Assembly: GCA_050014355.1 (NCBI GenBank)
Contig: JBEKDL010000060.1
Location: 1-11,875, forward strand
Reading direction: 5' to 3'
Origin: Fen-1077 sp050014355
GTDB taxonomy: Bacteria > Chloroflexota > Dehalococcoidia > Dehalococcoidales > RBG-16-60-22
DNA: 11,875 bases
Under the pieces are notes generated by a model. The model made no database searches. It saw only the letters and a list, made by a program, of their open reading frames with translations, and was not told the DNA's origin. This document shows positions 1 through 6,469 of this stretch, one piece after another (position 1 is the stretch's first letter; each line of letters starts with the position of its first letter). A program made the translations under genes and the position numbers.

Positions 1-1305
1 TCGCAGCCCCTCTCCCGCGCCGGCCTGCCCATTATCGGCTCCAGCGCCGACGCCATCGACCTCGCCAGCGACCGCCGCCGCTTCGAGCTTTTCCTCGAGC
101 AGATGTCCATACCCCAGCCGCCGGGTGCGGGCGTCACCTCCCTTGACGAAGGCCTCAAGGTGGCCGACCTTATCGGCTACCCGGTGCTGGTGCGCCCCAG
201 TTATGTCCTCGGCGGGCGCGCCATGGAAATCGTCTATAACGCTTCAGAGCTGGTGCGCTACATGGGCCTGGCCATGGAGCTTGACACAGGTCACCCCGTA
301 CTCATCGATAAATATCTCCAGGGCAAAGAGTGCGAGGTGGATGCCATCGGCGACGGCGAGGGCGTACTCATCCCCGGCATCATGGAGCACATCGAGCGCG
401 CCGGCGTGCACAGCGGCGATTCCATGGCGGTCTATCCGGGCGTGAGCTTCACCCGCCACGAAATCAATACCCTGGTCGATTACTCTATCCGTATCGGCCT
501 GGGACTGAAAATAATGGGCCTCATGAACATCCAGTTTGTCATTATGCCCGGTAAGGACGGCAAAGACTCACAGGTCTACGTGATCGAGGTAAACCCCCGC
601 GCCAGCCGCACCGTCCCCTTCATTTCCAAAGTCACCGGCGTGCCGGTGGTCAAGGTCGCCACGCGGGTCATGCTCGGCCAGAGCCTCAAAGCGCAGGGGT
701 ACGAAAGTGGCCTCTGGCCGGTCCGCAAGCTCGTAGCGATAAAAGCGCCAGTATTCTCCATGTCGAAGCTCACCGGCGTGGATACGCACCTGGGGCCGGA
801 GATGAAGTCCACCGGCGAGGTCATGGGCATCGACTACACCTTCGAGGCGGCGCTCGCGAAAGCGATTCTGGCGGCGGGACTGGCCCTGCCGCCCAACCCC
901 GTTATGCTTTTTTCTATCGCCGACCGCGATAAAGCCGAGGCTTTGCCCATCATCCGCAAGCTCGCGGCGGCGGGCGCCAAGCTTTACGCCACCGAGGGCA
1001 CGGCGGCCATGATTGAGGCAGCCGGGCTGCCGGTCAAGATGACGAGCAAAAAGCTCAAAGAGGGGCATCCCAACATCATCGACCTGATTAACGACGGCAC
1101 CATCAGCGGCGTCGTCAATACCATCACCGGTGGCCATATACCCATCCAGGACGGCTTTTATATCCGCCGCGCCGCCGCCGAAAAGCGTATCCCCTGCTTT
1201 ACCTCGCTGGACACTATCCGCGCCGCAACGGAGACGATTTCTCACGGCGTCCAGAAACATACCGTCCAGCCCCTCCCCGATTACCGCAACCGGAGTCCGG
1301 CGTGA
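1..1305 (+). CDS. carB: Carbamoyl-phosphate synthase large subunit, 3' part (5' end outside window)
   Basis: The frame is open from base 1 and encodes the last 434 residues of a protein normally about 1070 long, so roughly 60 % is missing upstream. CarB makes carbamoyl phosphate from bicarbonate, ATP and ammonia delivered by CarA, feeding pyrimidine and arginine synthesis in the cytoplasm. Visible are the second ATP-grasp half (VRPSYVLGGRAM around residue 64-75; MEHIERAGVHSGDS around 128-141; EVNPRASRT at 196-204) and the C-terminal MGS-like allosteric domain (about 302-412), with the TEGTA segment and NTITGG loop where UMP or IMP regulators bind in characterised enzymes. The ATG at 103 is internal, because family-typical sequence precedes it without a stop. 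The stop overlaps the pyrK start (GTGA), implying translational coupling in one pyrimidine operon. No truncation or frameshift is seen inside the visible part. Confidence 0.97.
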   Translation, partial: SQPLSRAGLPIIGSSADAIDLASDRRRFELFLEQMSIPQPPGAGVTSLDEGLKVADLIGYPVLVRPSYVLGGRAMEIVYNASELVRYMGLAMELDTGHPVLIDKYLQGKECEVDAIGDGEGVLIPGIMEHIERAGVHSGDSMAVYPGVSFTRHEINTLVDYSIRIGLGLKIMGLMNIQFVIMPGKDGKDSQVYVIEVNPRASRTVPFISKVTGVPVVKVATRVMLGQSLKAQGYESGLWPVRKLVAIKAPVFSMSKLTGVDTHLGPEMKSTGEVMGIDYTFEAALAKAILAAGLALPPNPVMLFSIADRDKAEALPIIRKLAAAGAKLYATEGTAAMIEAAGLPVKMTSKKLKEGHPNIIDLINDGTISGVVNTITGGHIPIQDGFYIRRAAAEKRIPCFTSLDTIRAATETISHGVQKHTVQPLPDYRNRSPA

Positions 1306-2096
1306 AACAGGTCAAAGCGCCGATTGTATCCGCCGTGGAGGCCATGCCGGAGACCTACCTGATTTGGCTGGAGGCACCGGATATCGCGGGGGCTGCTAAA
1401 CCGGGGCAGTTCGTCATGTTGCCTTGCGGTGATGACACCTTCCTGCCCCGCCCCTTCAGCATCCACCGCGTCGATGGCGGCCAGGTGGCGCTTTTGTTTA
1501 AAGTAGTCGGCAAAGGCACACGCTGGCTGTCGCAGCAAAAAAAAGGCGGCAACCTCGATATTTTCGGGCCGCTCGGCAATGGTTTTACTATTTCCCCGGA
1601 TTCTCAAAATGTTCTTCTGGTGGGCGGCGGCATGGGGATAGCGCCGCTGTGTTTTCTGGCCGATTTCGCTTTAGGGGAAGGAAAAAAAGTAATAATTATC
1701 CAAGGCGCGCGGACGGGTAGCTGCCTTTTCCCCGTTTCCGCCCCGCAAAGAATCTATAACGGCGGGGTCATGGGGGCTAATTTCGAGGTGTTCAACTGCA
1801 CCGAGGACGGAACGGAAGGGTTTAAAGGAATGGCCACGGGCCTGGTACCACATTATGTCAAGAACATGGACCAGGTTTTCGCCTGCGGGCCGGCGTCCAT
1901 GTACCGCGCGATGGCAAAGATGCCTGAATTGAAAGGTAAGCCTGTCCAGCTTTCTTTAGAGATAATGATGGGTTGCGGTACGGGCGTCTGCTACGGCTGC
2001 ACGATTAAAACTAAAAAAAGCGTGAAGCAGGTCTGTAAAGACGGGCCGGTGTTCGAAATGGGGGAGGTGGAATGGGGGAAACAAGATATTAGCTAA
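1302..2096 (+). CDS. pyrK: Dihydroorotate dehydrogenase electron transfer subunit (PyrK type)
   Basis: This 264-residue protein is an FAD/[2Fe-2S] reductase subunit. In class 1B dihydroorotate dehydrogenase it passes electrons from PyrD to NAD+. The sequence shows a ferredoxin-reductase-like FAD domain with the RPFS motif (50-53), a nucleotide-binding domain with GGGMGIAPL (108-116) and CGPASM (195-200), and a C-terminal iron-sulfur motif C225-x4-C230-x2-C233-x11-C245, all four cysteines present. The GTG start at 1302 overlaps the carB stop and has GGAG six bases upstream inside carB. The carB neighbour supports the pyrimidine role, but pyrD does not follow here and must lie elsewhere if PyrK acts with it. 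Related electron-transfer subunits of other flavoenzymes share this architecture, so the exact partner is inferred from context. Confidence 0.92.
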   Translation: MKQVKAPIVSAVEAMPETYLIWLEAPDIAGAAKPGQFVMLPCGDDTFLPRPFSIHRVDGGQVALLFKVVGKGTRWLSQQKKGGNLDIFGPLGNGFTISPDSQNVLLVGGGMGIAPLCFLADFALGEGKKVIIIQGARTGSCLFPVSAPQRIYNGGVMGANFEVFNCTEDGTEGFKGMATGLVPHYVKNMDQVFACGPASMYRAMAKMPELKGKPVQLSLEIMMGCGTGVCYGCTIKTKKSVKQVCKDGPVFEMGEVEWGKQDIS

Positions 2097-2187
2097 TCGG
2101 TATCAGAGAACGCCCGCGAGGGTAACTTAAATCTCTAAGCGTATTTGGCCGGTTGAGGACATTGTTGGTTTTTGGGGTGAGAATTAT

Positions 2188-2454
2188 TTAACCTAGTTTT
2201 TTACCTGCTATTTCGTATATTGTATCGCGAAGACCAACCAATCGAATTATTATGTCATCTTTCTCCTTGTCATAGTCATAAATAATCCGATATGTTCCTA
2301 CAGTTCGCTTGAAAAAGCCACTAAGATTGCTACTCAAGGGATGATGAATAATTTCTTTGCGATGAACCCAAAGCCACTCAGCTTTGCTCGTTAGCCTTTT
2401 ATAGTCTTGTTTTGGAATACCAGAGAAGGAATCAGGGTCATATAACAGAGACAT
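2188..2454 (-). CDS. RelE/ParE-family toxin (mRNA interferase-like)
   Basis: An 88-residue basic protein with the RelE/ParE fold signature. A charged N-terminal helical part is followed by GTYRIIYDYD (53-62) and a C-terminal strand ending LRDTIYE (75-81). In E. coli RelE the ribosome-dependent cleavage residues include arginines at the positions matched here by R56 and R76 and a tyrosine near Y80, so the catalytic framework looks intact. Such toxins cut mRNA at the ribosomal A site and are normally neutralised by an antitoxin encoded next to them. Here the only partner within 12 nt upstream is the dCTP-deaminase-like gene, and no small antitoxin ORF is apparent on either side. Its ATG has only a weak Shine-Dalgarno (GGTG, 9 bases away), suggesting coupling to the upstream gene. 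It converges on pyrK across a 91-base gap with no clear terminator. The AT-rich composition hints at recent acquisition. Confidence 0.85.
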   Translation of the reverse strand: MSLLYDPDSFSGIPKQDYKRLTSKAEWLWVHRKEIIHHPLSSNLSGFFKRTVGTYRIIYDYDKEKDDIIIRLVGLRDTIYEIAGKKLG

Positions 2455-2466
2455 TATATTACACCA

Positions 2467-3198
2467 TTAACACCCTAACTTAGTATTAATTTGGTTAGGG
2501 TTGAGAAGGGTTTCGCGAGGACGTTGCGAAGATGATAGCAATCTTTTTTCAACATCAGGTTTTAAAGAAAGCCCCGCGTCAGGATCCGGTAATCTCTCCT
2601 CAAATTCCTCAAGCAACCCTGTCAAACGACCTAAACCCAAACGCAAAGTAGGAATCTCCGCTAAACTTGTTGTTCGCGCTGAAAGAATATAATTATATTG
2701 GTCTGCAGGGAAATCATCTTGGTCTTGGTAGGGACCATTATATCCTGTCTCAGCCATCTCATCTAATTTACTAAATTCCACAGAAAAAACTGTCTCTTTA
2801 TATCTAATTTTAATTGGTTCTGGCCCGACATTGATTAAATTCATTATAAGTCGACCACGAAATCCAGGGTCTAATTGAACACCACCAAACGCATTCATGC
2901 CTTTCCTGGCAAGCGAAGACCGAATACCAAATCTGCCTGACATGTTGAGAGGCAATTCTATCTTTTCATAAGACAGAATCCCTACCATTTGACCAGGTAA
3001 AACACTACATCCATCTGGGTTTTCCCTTAAATCGATAACTCGTCCTAATTGATTTTCACCAACAGGACTTGCTAGCACTTTATAAGATAGGCGTAAATCA
3101 TATGTAGCCGGTTCAATCAGTGCCTCATCAAAAGGCTCTATCTTTAGCAGCCCATTGTGGACAAATTCCTTTATTTGTCTGTCAGTTAATATGCTCAT
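2467..3198 (-). CDS. dCTP deaminase/dUTPase-fold protein with altered active site and C-terminal extension
   Basis: A 243-residue protein whose first ~175 residues match the dCTP deaminase (Dcd) family. IEPATYDLRL (28-37) is the N-terminal strand motif, GIRSSLARKG (91-100) supplies the conserved S94 and R98, LDPGFRG (109-115) follows, and a PYQDQ segment (156-160) resembles the nucleotide-binding C-terminal loop. Where E. coli Dcd has catalytic Glu138 (LEFYN), this protein reads MNLIN, placing Asn120 at that position. Deamination is therefore doubtful; triphosphate binding or a dUTPase-like role remains possible. About 60 extra residues follow the domain (183-243), including an acidic helix-like stretch and a tail beginning LSLKPDVEKRL. 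The ATG has an excellent Shine-Dalgarno (GGAGGT, 6 bases). It is co-directional with the RelE toxin 12 nt downstream. Automatic annotation would probably say dcd; I leave the symbol blank because of the missing glutamate. Confidence 0.85.
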   Translation of the reverse strand: MSILTDRQIKEFVHNGLLKIEPFDEALIEPATYDLRLSYKVLASPVGENQLGRVIDLRENPDGCSVLPGQMVGILSYEKIELPLNMSGRFGIRSSLARKGMNAFGGVQLDPGFRGRLIMNLINVGPEPIKIRYKETVFSVEFSKLDEMAETGYNGPYQDQDDFPADQYNYILSARTTSLAEIPTLRLGLGRLTGLLEEFEERLPDPDAGLSLKPDVEKRLLSSSQRPRETLLNPNQINTKLGC

Positions 3199-3204
3199 CT
3201 TTTT

Positions 3205-3210
3205 ACCTCC
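3205..3210 (-). promoter_or_regulatory. Strong Shine-Dalgarno of the Dcd-like gene
   Basis: GGAGGT on the minus strand lies 6 bases before the ATG at 3198 and fixes that start codon. Confidence 0.85.
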
Positions 3211-3243
3211 GTTTTATATCGGAAGTGCAATAATTATGCTATC

Positions 3244-3272
3244 ATTTTAACCAATATTTACACAAAATACAA
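3244..3272 (-). promoter_or_regulatory. Probable promoter of the Dcd-like/RelE pair
   Basis: On the minus strand, TTGTAT (3272-3267) and TAAAAT (3249-3244) are separated by 17 bases, matching the sigma70-type consensus at 4/6 and 5/6 positions. The implied start near 3237 leaves a leader of about 40 bases containing the GGAGGT site. The surrounding DNA is AT-rich, so chance matches are possible. Confidence 0.45.
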
Positions 3273-3273
3273 T

Positions 3274-3283
3274 GACAATTGTC
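3274..3283. promoter_or_regulatory. Perfect 10-bp palindrome, possible operator
   Basis: GACAATTGTC is its own reverse complement and sits immediately upstream of the proposed -35 box of the Dcd-like/RelE pair. An operator for an autoregulating protein would fit here, but a single 10-bp palindrome in AT-rich DNA is weak evidence. Confidence 0.3.
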
Positions 3284-3359
3284 TAAATATTTTTGGTGTT
3301 ATTTTTATTCGTTGATTTTCCTATCACACATTACCATTACAATTGACCTTTTATCAGCT

Positions 3360-3388
3360 TTGACATAATCTATATTTTGGCATATAAT
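3360..3388 (+). promoter_or_regulatory. Perfect-consensus sigma70-type promoter for the desulforedoxin-like pair
   Basis: TTGACA (3360-3365) and TATAAT (3383-3388) are separated by exactly 17 bases, a full 12/12 match. Transcription would begin near 3395, giving a leader of about 30 bases that contains GAGGTG seven bases before the ATG at 3426. Strong constitutive expression of the two small proteins downstream is the natural reading. Confidence 0.85.
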
Positions 3389-3425
3389 AATTAATTGGAA
3401 ATGTCTCGCGAAGAGGTGAGAAGAT

Positions 3426-3545
3426 ATGGCTAACCAGGTAGGTAAAAGGTACCGCTGCACCAAGTGCGGCGCCGAAATGATTATCACCAAGGGCGGCACC
3501 GGCACCATATCCCATTGCGGCCAGCCCATGGAGCAGAAAAAGTAA
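3426..3545 (+). CDS. Desulforedoxin-like mini-protein, copy 1 (Cys-to-His at third ligand)
   Basis: A 39-residue protein resembling desulforedoxin and the N-terminal domain of desulfoferrodoxin. It has GKRYRCTKCG (6-15) with C11 and C14, a glycine-rich turn (GGTGT), then SHCGQPM (29-35). Desulforedoxin binds one iron through two CxxC cysteines and an adjacent Cys-Cys pair; here the pair is His30-Cys31. The metal site could be Cys3His or could prefer zinc. It starts at ATG 3426 behind GAGGTG and directly follows a perfect promoter. A paralog begins 26 bases downstream. Function is not known from sequence; small rubredoxin-like electron carriers of anaerobes often serve oxygen or superoxide defence, but no partner enzyme is present here. 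Too short for many gene finders. Confidence 0.88.
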   Translation: MANQVGKRYRCTKCGAEMIITKGGTGTISHCGQPMEQKK

Positions 3546-3571
3546 CTAACCCCGCTACAGGAGGTCATGAA

Positions 3572-3715
3572 GTGGCAACCCAATTAGGTAAAAGATATCG
3601 CTGTAAAGTCTGCGGAACCGAAGCGCTGTGCACCAAGGCCGGCGACGGCGAGTTGACCTGTGACGGCAAGCCGATGGAAGTCCAGGAAGCTAAAGCCATC
3701 CCTTCTTCAGATTAA
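3572..3715 (+). CDS. Desulforedoxin-like mini-protein, copy 2 (Cys-to-Asp at fourth ligand)
   Basis: A 47-residue paralog of the preceding gene, with the nearly identical start GKRYRC (6-11). C11 and C14 form the CxxC, but the usual Cys-Cys pair reads Cys30-Asp31 (TCDGKPM), and there is an extra C20 plus a short acidic/polar C-terminal tail. The start is GTG at 3572, chosen because AGGAGGT (3559-3565) lies 6 bases upstream and because the product then aligns from residue 1 with copy 1. The same frame is open back to 3464, but that upstream part is the out-of-frame shadow of copy 1. It is co-transcribed with copy 1 and followed by a terminator. Iron or zinc binding by Cys3Asp, or by C20, is conceivable; the role is unknown. 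Confidence 0.87.
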   Translation: MATQLGKRYRCKVCGTEALCTKAGDGELTCDGKPMEVQEAKAIPSSD

Positions 3716-3762
3716 AAAGCAAATTTATTAGCTGCGAGCTAAAGTTAGTCTTAATCAATAAG

Positions 3763-3804
3763 ACAGCCTCCCTTTTTTCTAAGTTGGGGAGGCTGTATGT
3801 TTTT
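3763..3804 (+). terminator. Rho-independent terminator after the desulforedoxin-like pair
   Basis: ACAGCCTCCC (3763-3772) pairs perfectly with GGGAGGCTGT (3787-3796) around a 14-base loop, followed by ATGTTTTTAA. The T-run favours the plus strand. The same hairpin lies 28 bases beyond the rpsT stop and may also slow minus-strand transcription, although the T-tract on that side is weak. Confidence 0.8.
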
Positions 3805-3824
3805 AATTAAATAAAACCAAGTAT

Positions 3825-4124
3825 CTAGGCGGTCTTTTCCGGCTTTTTTTCGGCAGGTAGCGGGGCCTTGGTCTGGACTAATTTCTTAAGCAGCCTCGAT
3901 TTCCGGCGGGCGGCGTTATTACCGTGGAGTATCTTTTTCCCGGCTGCCTTGTCCAGAGCGCTTACGGCGGCGGTCACCGCTTCCCTGGCTGCTTCAACTT
4001 CACCGGAAAATATCAGTTTCTCCGCCCTCGTGATATCTGTTTTTGCCTGGCTGCGGATAGATTTATTCCTCTCATGCCTCTTTAAAGCGACGCGCGCTTC
4101 CTTCTGTGCCGATGTACTTCCCAA
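3825..4124 (-). CDS. rpsT: 30S ribosomal protein S20
   Basis: A 99-residue, very basic, alanine-rich helical protein matching S20, which binds 16S rRNA early in small-subunit assembly. Visible are the N-terminal ALKRHERNKSIRSQAKT region (13-29), the central helix, and the signature GNNAARRKSRLLKKL (68-82). A lysine/proline-rich tail of about 15 residues (ending EKKPEKTA) extends past the usual C-terminus. The start is TTG at 4124, supported by GGAGGT five bases upstream; no in-frame ATG comes before the conserved N-terminal helix. It lies 69 bases downstream of rel on the same strand, with its own candidate promoter in the gap, so it can be transcribed alone or by read-through from rel. Confidence 0.95.
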   Translation of the reverse strand: MGSTSAQKEARVALKRHERNKSIRSQAKTDITRAEKLIFSGEVEAAREAVTAAVSALDKAAGKKILHGNNAARRKSRLLKKLVQTKAPLPAEKKPEKTA

Positions 4125-4156
4125 GATTTACCTCCCCTTATTGATGTCCGCAGAAA

Positions 4157-4186
4157 ATAATACCACGGAAAGCACTTCTAGGGCAA
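4157..4186 (-). promoter_or_regulatory. Probable rpsT promoter
   Basis: On the minus strand TTGCCC (4186-4181) and TATTAT (4162-4157) are spaced 18 bases apart. The implied start near 4150 leaves a leader of about 26 bases that carries the GGGGAGGT ribosome binding site. Confidence 0.5.
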
Positions 4187-4193
4187 TAACTCC

Positions 4194-6401
4194 TTACTGT
4201 CCTTTATCGGTTTCGCCGGCTCCGGGCGCAGGGGCAGGAGCTTCCGCGGCGCTTTGTTTGGGCGGCTCCGTGCCGACGCGGCTGACGCTAAGGACGCCTT
4301 TCACGCCGTCAATCTTCTTGAGAACCTGGCTAAGTTGCGCCAGGCCCTTGGTCTCCAGGGTTAAAAACATGGTGGTGTTCCGGCCATTGCCATTAGCCAC
4401 GTTCACCGAAGCTATGTTTACTTTCTCTTCTGCCACGAGGGTGGTGATATCGCGTATGAGACCGACTCTGTCCCAGGCGTCAACCTGAATCTTCACCGGG
4501 TAAAGCAGGTCGCTCTGTCCCCACTCTACCGGTATCAAACGTTCTTTCTCGTCCTCGTTGATAATGTTATGGCAGTCCGCGCGGTGAATGCTGACCCCGC
4601 GACTTCGCGTGATGTAACCAATGATTTTATCGCCGGGGACAGGATGACAGCACTGGGCAATATTTGTCATCAGGTCGCCGACGCCCAGCACCTGCACCCC
4701 GGAAGGCGCCGTCTTGGGAAGAACGACCTGGGTGGTCTCTTTGACCTTCTCCTCCTGGGCCGCCAGTTTCAGGACAATCTGGTTCGAGGTGACGCTGCCG
4801 TTGCCCATAGCGGCATAAAAGTCATCCAGAGAGGAATAGCTAAAAAGCCCGGCCAGCACCTCACGCTCGGTCTTAACGCCCAGCCGGCGCAGCTCTTTAT
4901 CCAGCATCTGCCGGCCCCGCTCGATGTTCTCCGCCCGGGTCTCTTTATTGAACCACTGCCTGATTTTAGTCATGGCATGGGAAGTCCTGACGTAACCCAG
5001 GTTGGGATTCAGCCAGTCCAGGCTCGGTGCCCGGCCGCTTTTAGCCGCGATGACCTCGACTACATCCCCGTTTTTTAATTCTGTGTTAAAGGGCACCAGC
5101 TTACCGTTCACCTTCGCTCCTATACAGCGGTGCCCCAGGTCGGTGTGGACGCGGTAAGCGAAATCGAGCGGCGTGGCCCCCCTGGGCAGGTCTTTGATTT
5201 CCCCTTTGGGAGTGTAGACAAAAACCTGGTCGATGAAGATATCGGTCTTGACCGATTCCAGGAATTCTTCAGCGCCGGAGAGCTCGCGATGCCACTCGAT
5301 AAGCTGGCGCAGCCAGGCAACCCTCTCCTCGAACTGCATATCCGTCTTGCTGCCCTCTTTATAACGCCAGTGCGCGGCGACGCCGTACTCGGCGATATGA
5401 TACATTTCACGGGTCATAATTTGAATTTCAAGAGGAGTGGTGCCAAAACACATTACCGCTGTATGCAGAGCCTGGTAGCCGTTAGGTTTAGGATTACCGA
5501 TATAATCGTCGAAGGTATCCGGCAACGGGTGCCATAGACTGTGAATGATACCGATGGTGCTATAACATTCCGTCACCGTGCCCACCAGCACTCTCAAAGC
5601 GAAAAGGTCGTATATTTCATCAAAGTGCTTGCCCTGGGTGTCGTATTTCTGCATTTTTTGATAAATGCTGAAGATATGTTTCGGTCGCCCGGAGATATCC
5701 GCCATCAGGCCGACCTGCTCAAACTCTTTTTTTAAAAGCTCAATCGCGCGGTCAATGAACTTCTCCCGCTCTGTACGCTTGGCATCCACTAGCTTGGCGA
5801 TTTGCTGGTACTCCTGCGGTTGCAAAAAGCTGAATGCCAGGTCTTCCAACTGCCATTTCAGCTCCCATATCCCCAGGCGGTGCGCCAGCGGAGTATAAAT
5901 CTCCAGCGTCTCTTGAGCTATCGCCAGCTGCTTTTCCCGGGGTAAATAACGGAGCGTACGCATATTATGCAATCTGTCGGCCAGTTTGATGAATACCACC
6001 CGCAGGTCCTCGGCCATGGCTAAAAGCATCTTGCGCAGGTTTTCCGCCTGTGTAGCACTGGCAGCGGCCACGGTACTGGTCAGCGTTACTTTACCCATCT
6101 TGGTAGTGCCGTCAACCAGTTCGGCTATTTCCTGACCAAAGCGCGATTCGATTTCAGCAAGTGGCGTCCCGGTATCTTCCGGGATATCGTGCAGAAGGGC
6201 GGCCGCCAGTGAGCTGGCGTCGAACTGGAGCTCCGCAAGGATATAGGCCGTTTGGAGCGGGTGTTCCAAGAAAGGTTCGCCGGAGAGACGCACCTGTCCC
6301 TGGTGCTTTTCAGAGGCGAATTTGTAGGCCTCTTCCACCACCCCTATTTTCTCGGCGGGAAGATAGCTTTTTATCTTCTCCAGTAGTTTAATGTAATCCA
6401 T
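4194..6401 (-). CDS. rel: Bifunctional-type (p)ppGpp synthetase/hydrolase (Rel/SpoT family)
   Basis: A 735-residue long RelA/SpoT homolog that makes and degrades the alarmone (p)ppGpp in the cytoplasm. In order it has an HD hydrolase domain with HDIPED, the HDxxED catalytic motif, intact; a synthetase domain with GRPKHIFSIYQKM, YDLFALRV and NPKPNGYQALHT; a TGS domain (VFVYTPKGEIKDLPRG); a conserved-cysteine region (AQCCHPVPGD, IHRADCH); and a C-terminal ACT domain (PVKIQVDAWDRVGL). A Pro/Ala tail follows. Two oddities lie in the synthetase: the RxKD/ExDD position reads TFDD, and EIQIRTxxMH reads EIQIMTREMY. I chose ATG 6401 because GGAG lies 7 bases upstream and the proposed promoter would start transcripts only about 11 bases before the alternative ATG at 6452, which has no Shine-Dalgarno. 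The longer form would add 17 residues. rpsT follows on the same strand; hisS diverges. Confidence 0.95.
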   Translation of the reverse strand: MDYIKLLEKIKSYLPAEKIGVVEEAYKFASEKHQGQVRLSGEPFLEHPLQTAYILAELQFDASSLAAALLHDIPEDTGTPLAEIESRFGQEIAELVDGTTKMGKVTLTSTVAAASATQAENLRKMLLAMAEDLRVVFIKLADRLHNMRTLRYLPREKQLAIAQETLEIYTPLAHRLGIWELKWQLEDLAFSFLQPQEYQQIAKLVDAKRTEREKFIDRAIELLKKEFEQVGLMADISGRPKHIFSIYQKMQKYDTQGKHFDEIYDLFALRVLVGTVTECYSTIGIIHSLWHPLPDTFDDYIGNPKPNGYQALHTAVMCFGTTPLEIQIMTREMYHIAEYGVAAHWRYKEGSKTDMQFEERVAWLRQLIEWHRELSGAEEFLESVKTDIFIDQVFVYTPKGEIKDLPRGATPLDFAYRVHTDLGHRCIGAKVNGKLVPFNTELKNGDVVEVIAAKSGRAPSLDWLNPNLGYVRTSHAMTKIRQWFNKETRAENIERGRQMLDKELRRLGVKTEREVLAGLFSYSSLDDFYAAMGNGSVTSNQIVLKLAAQEEKVKETTQVVLPKTAPSGVQVLGVGDLMTNIAQCCHPVPGDKIIGYITRSRGVSIHRADCHNIINEDEKERLIPVEWGQSDLLYPVKIQVDAWDRVGLIRDITTLVAEEKVNIASVNVANGNGRNTTMFLTLETKGLAQLSQVLKKIDGVKGVLSVSRVGTEPPKQSAAEAPAPAPGAGETDKGQ

Positions 6402-6469
6402 GGCGCCGCTCCGCAGTCCGGAACCCTGGAGCTCTGGCTCTTTTGTTAACATAAGTAATCTGCATTTTC

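Noticed and set aside
568..1260. 230-residue minus-strand ORF inside carB
   Set aside because: An antisense shadow in GC-rich coding DNA; the carB frame is unambiguous.
2097..2187. Terminator between convergent pyrK and the RelE gene
   Set aside because: Only a 3-bp CCC/GGG stem is visible near 2117-2126, with no T-run in a suitable place.
2501..2692. Small plus-strand ORF as a possible antitoxin
   Set aside because: It lies antisense to the C-terminal tail of the Dcd-like gene, has no good ribosome site, and shows no antitoxin-like pattern.
3464..3715. Longer 83-residue version of the second desulforedoxin-like protein
   Set aside because: The upstream part runs out of frame through copy 1 and has no family similarity. 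GTG 3572 with AGGAGGT gives a product aligned with copy 1 from residue 1.
3868..4488. 206-residue plus-strand ORF across rpsT and the end of rel
   Set aside because: Antisense to two clearly recognised genes and lacking any recognisable domain.
6402..6452. Upstream ATG for rel at 6452
   Set aside because: It has no Shine-Dalgarno and would lie only about 11 bases from the predicted transcript start. The ATG at 6401 has GGAG at good spacing and begins just before the conserved N-terminal helix. It remains possible as an alternative start.
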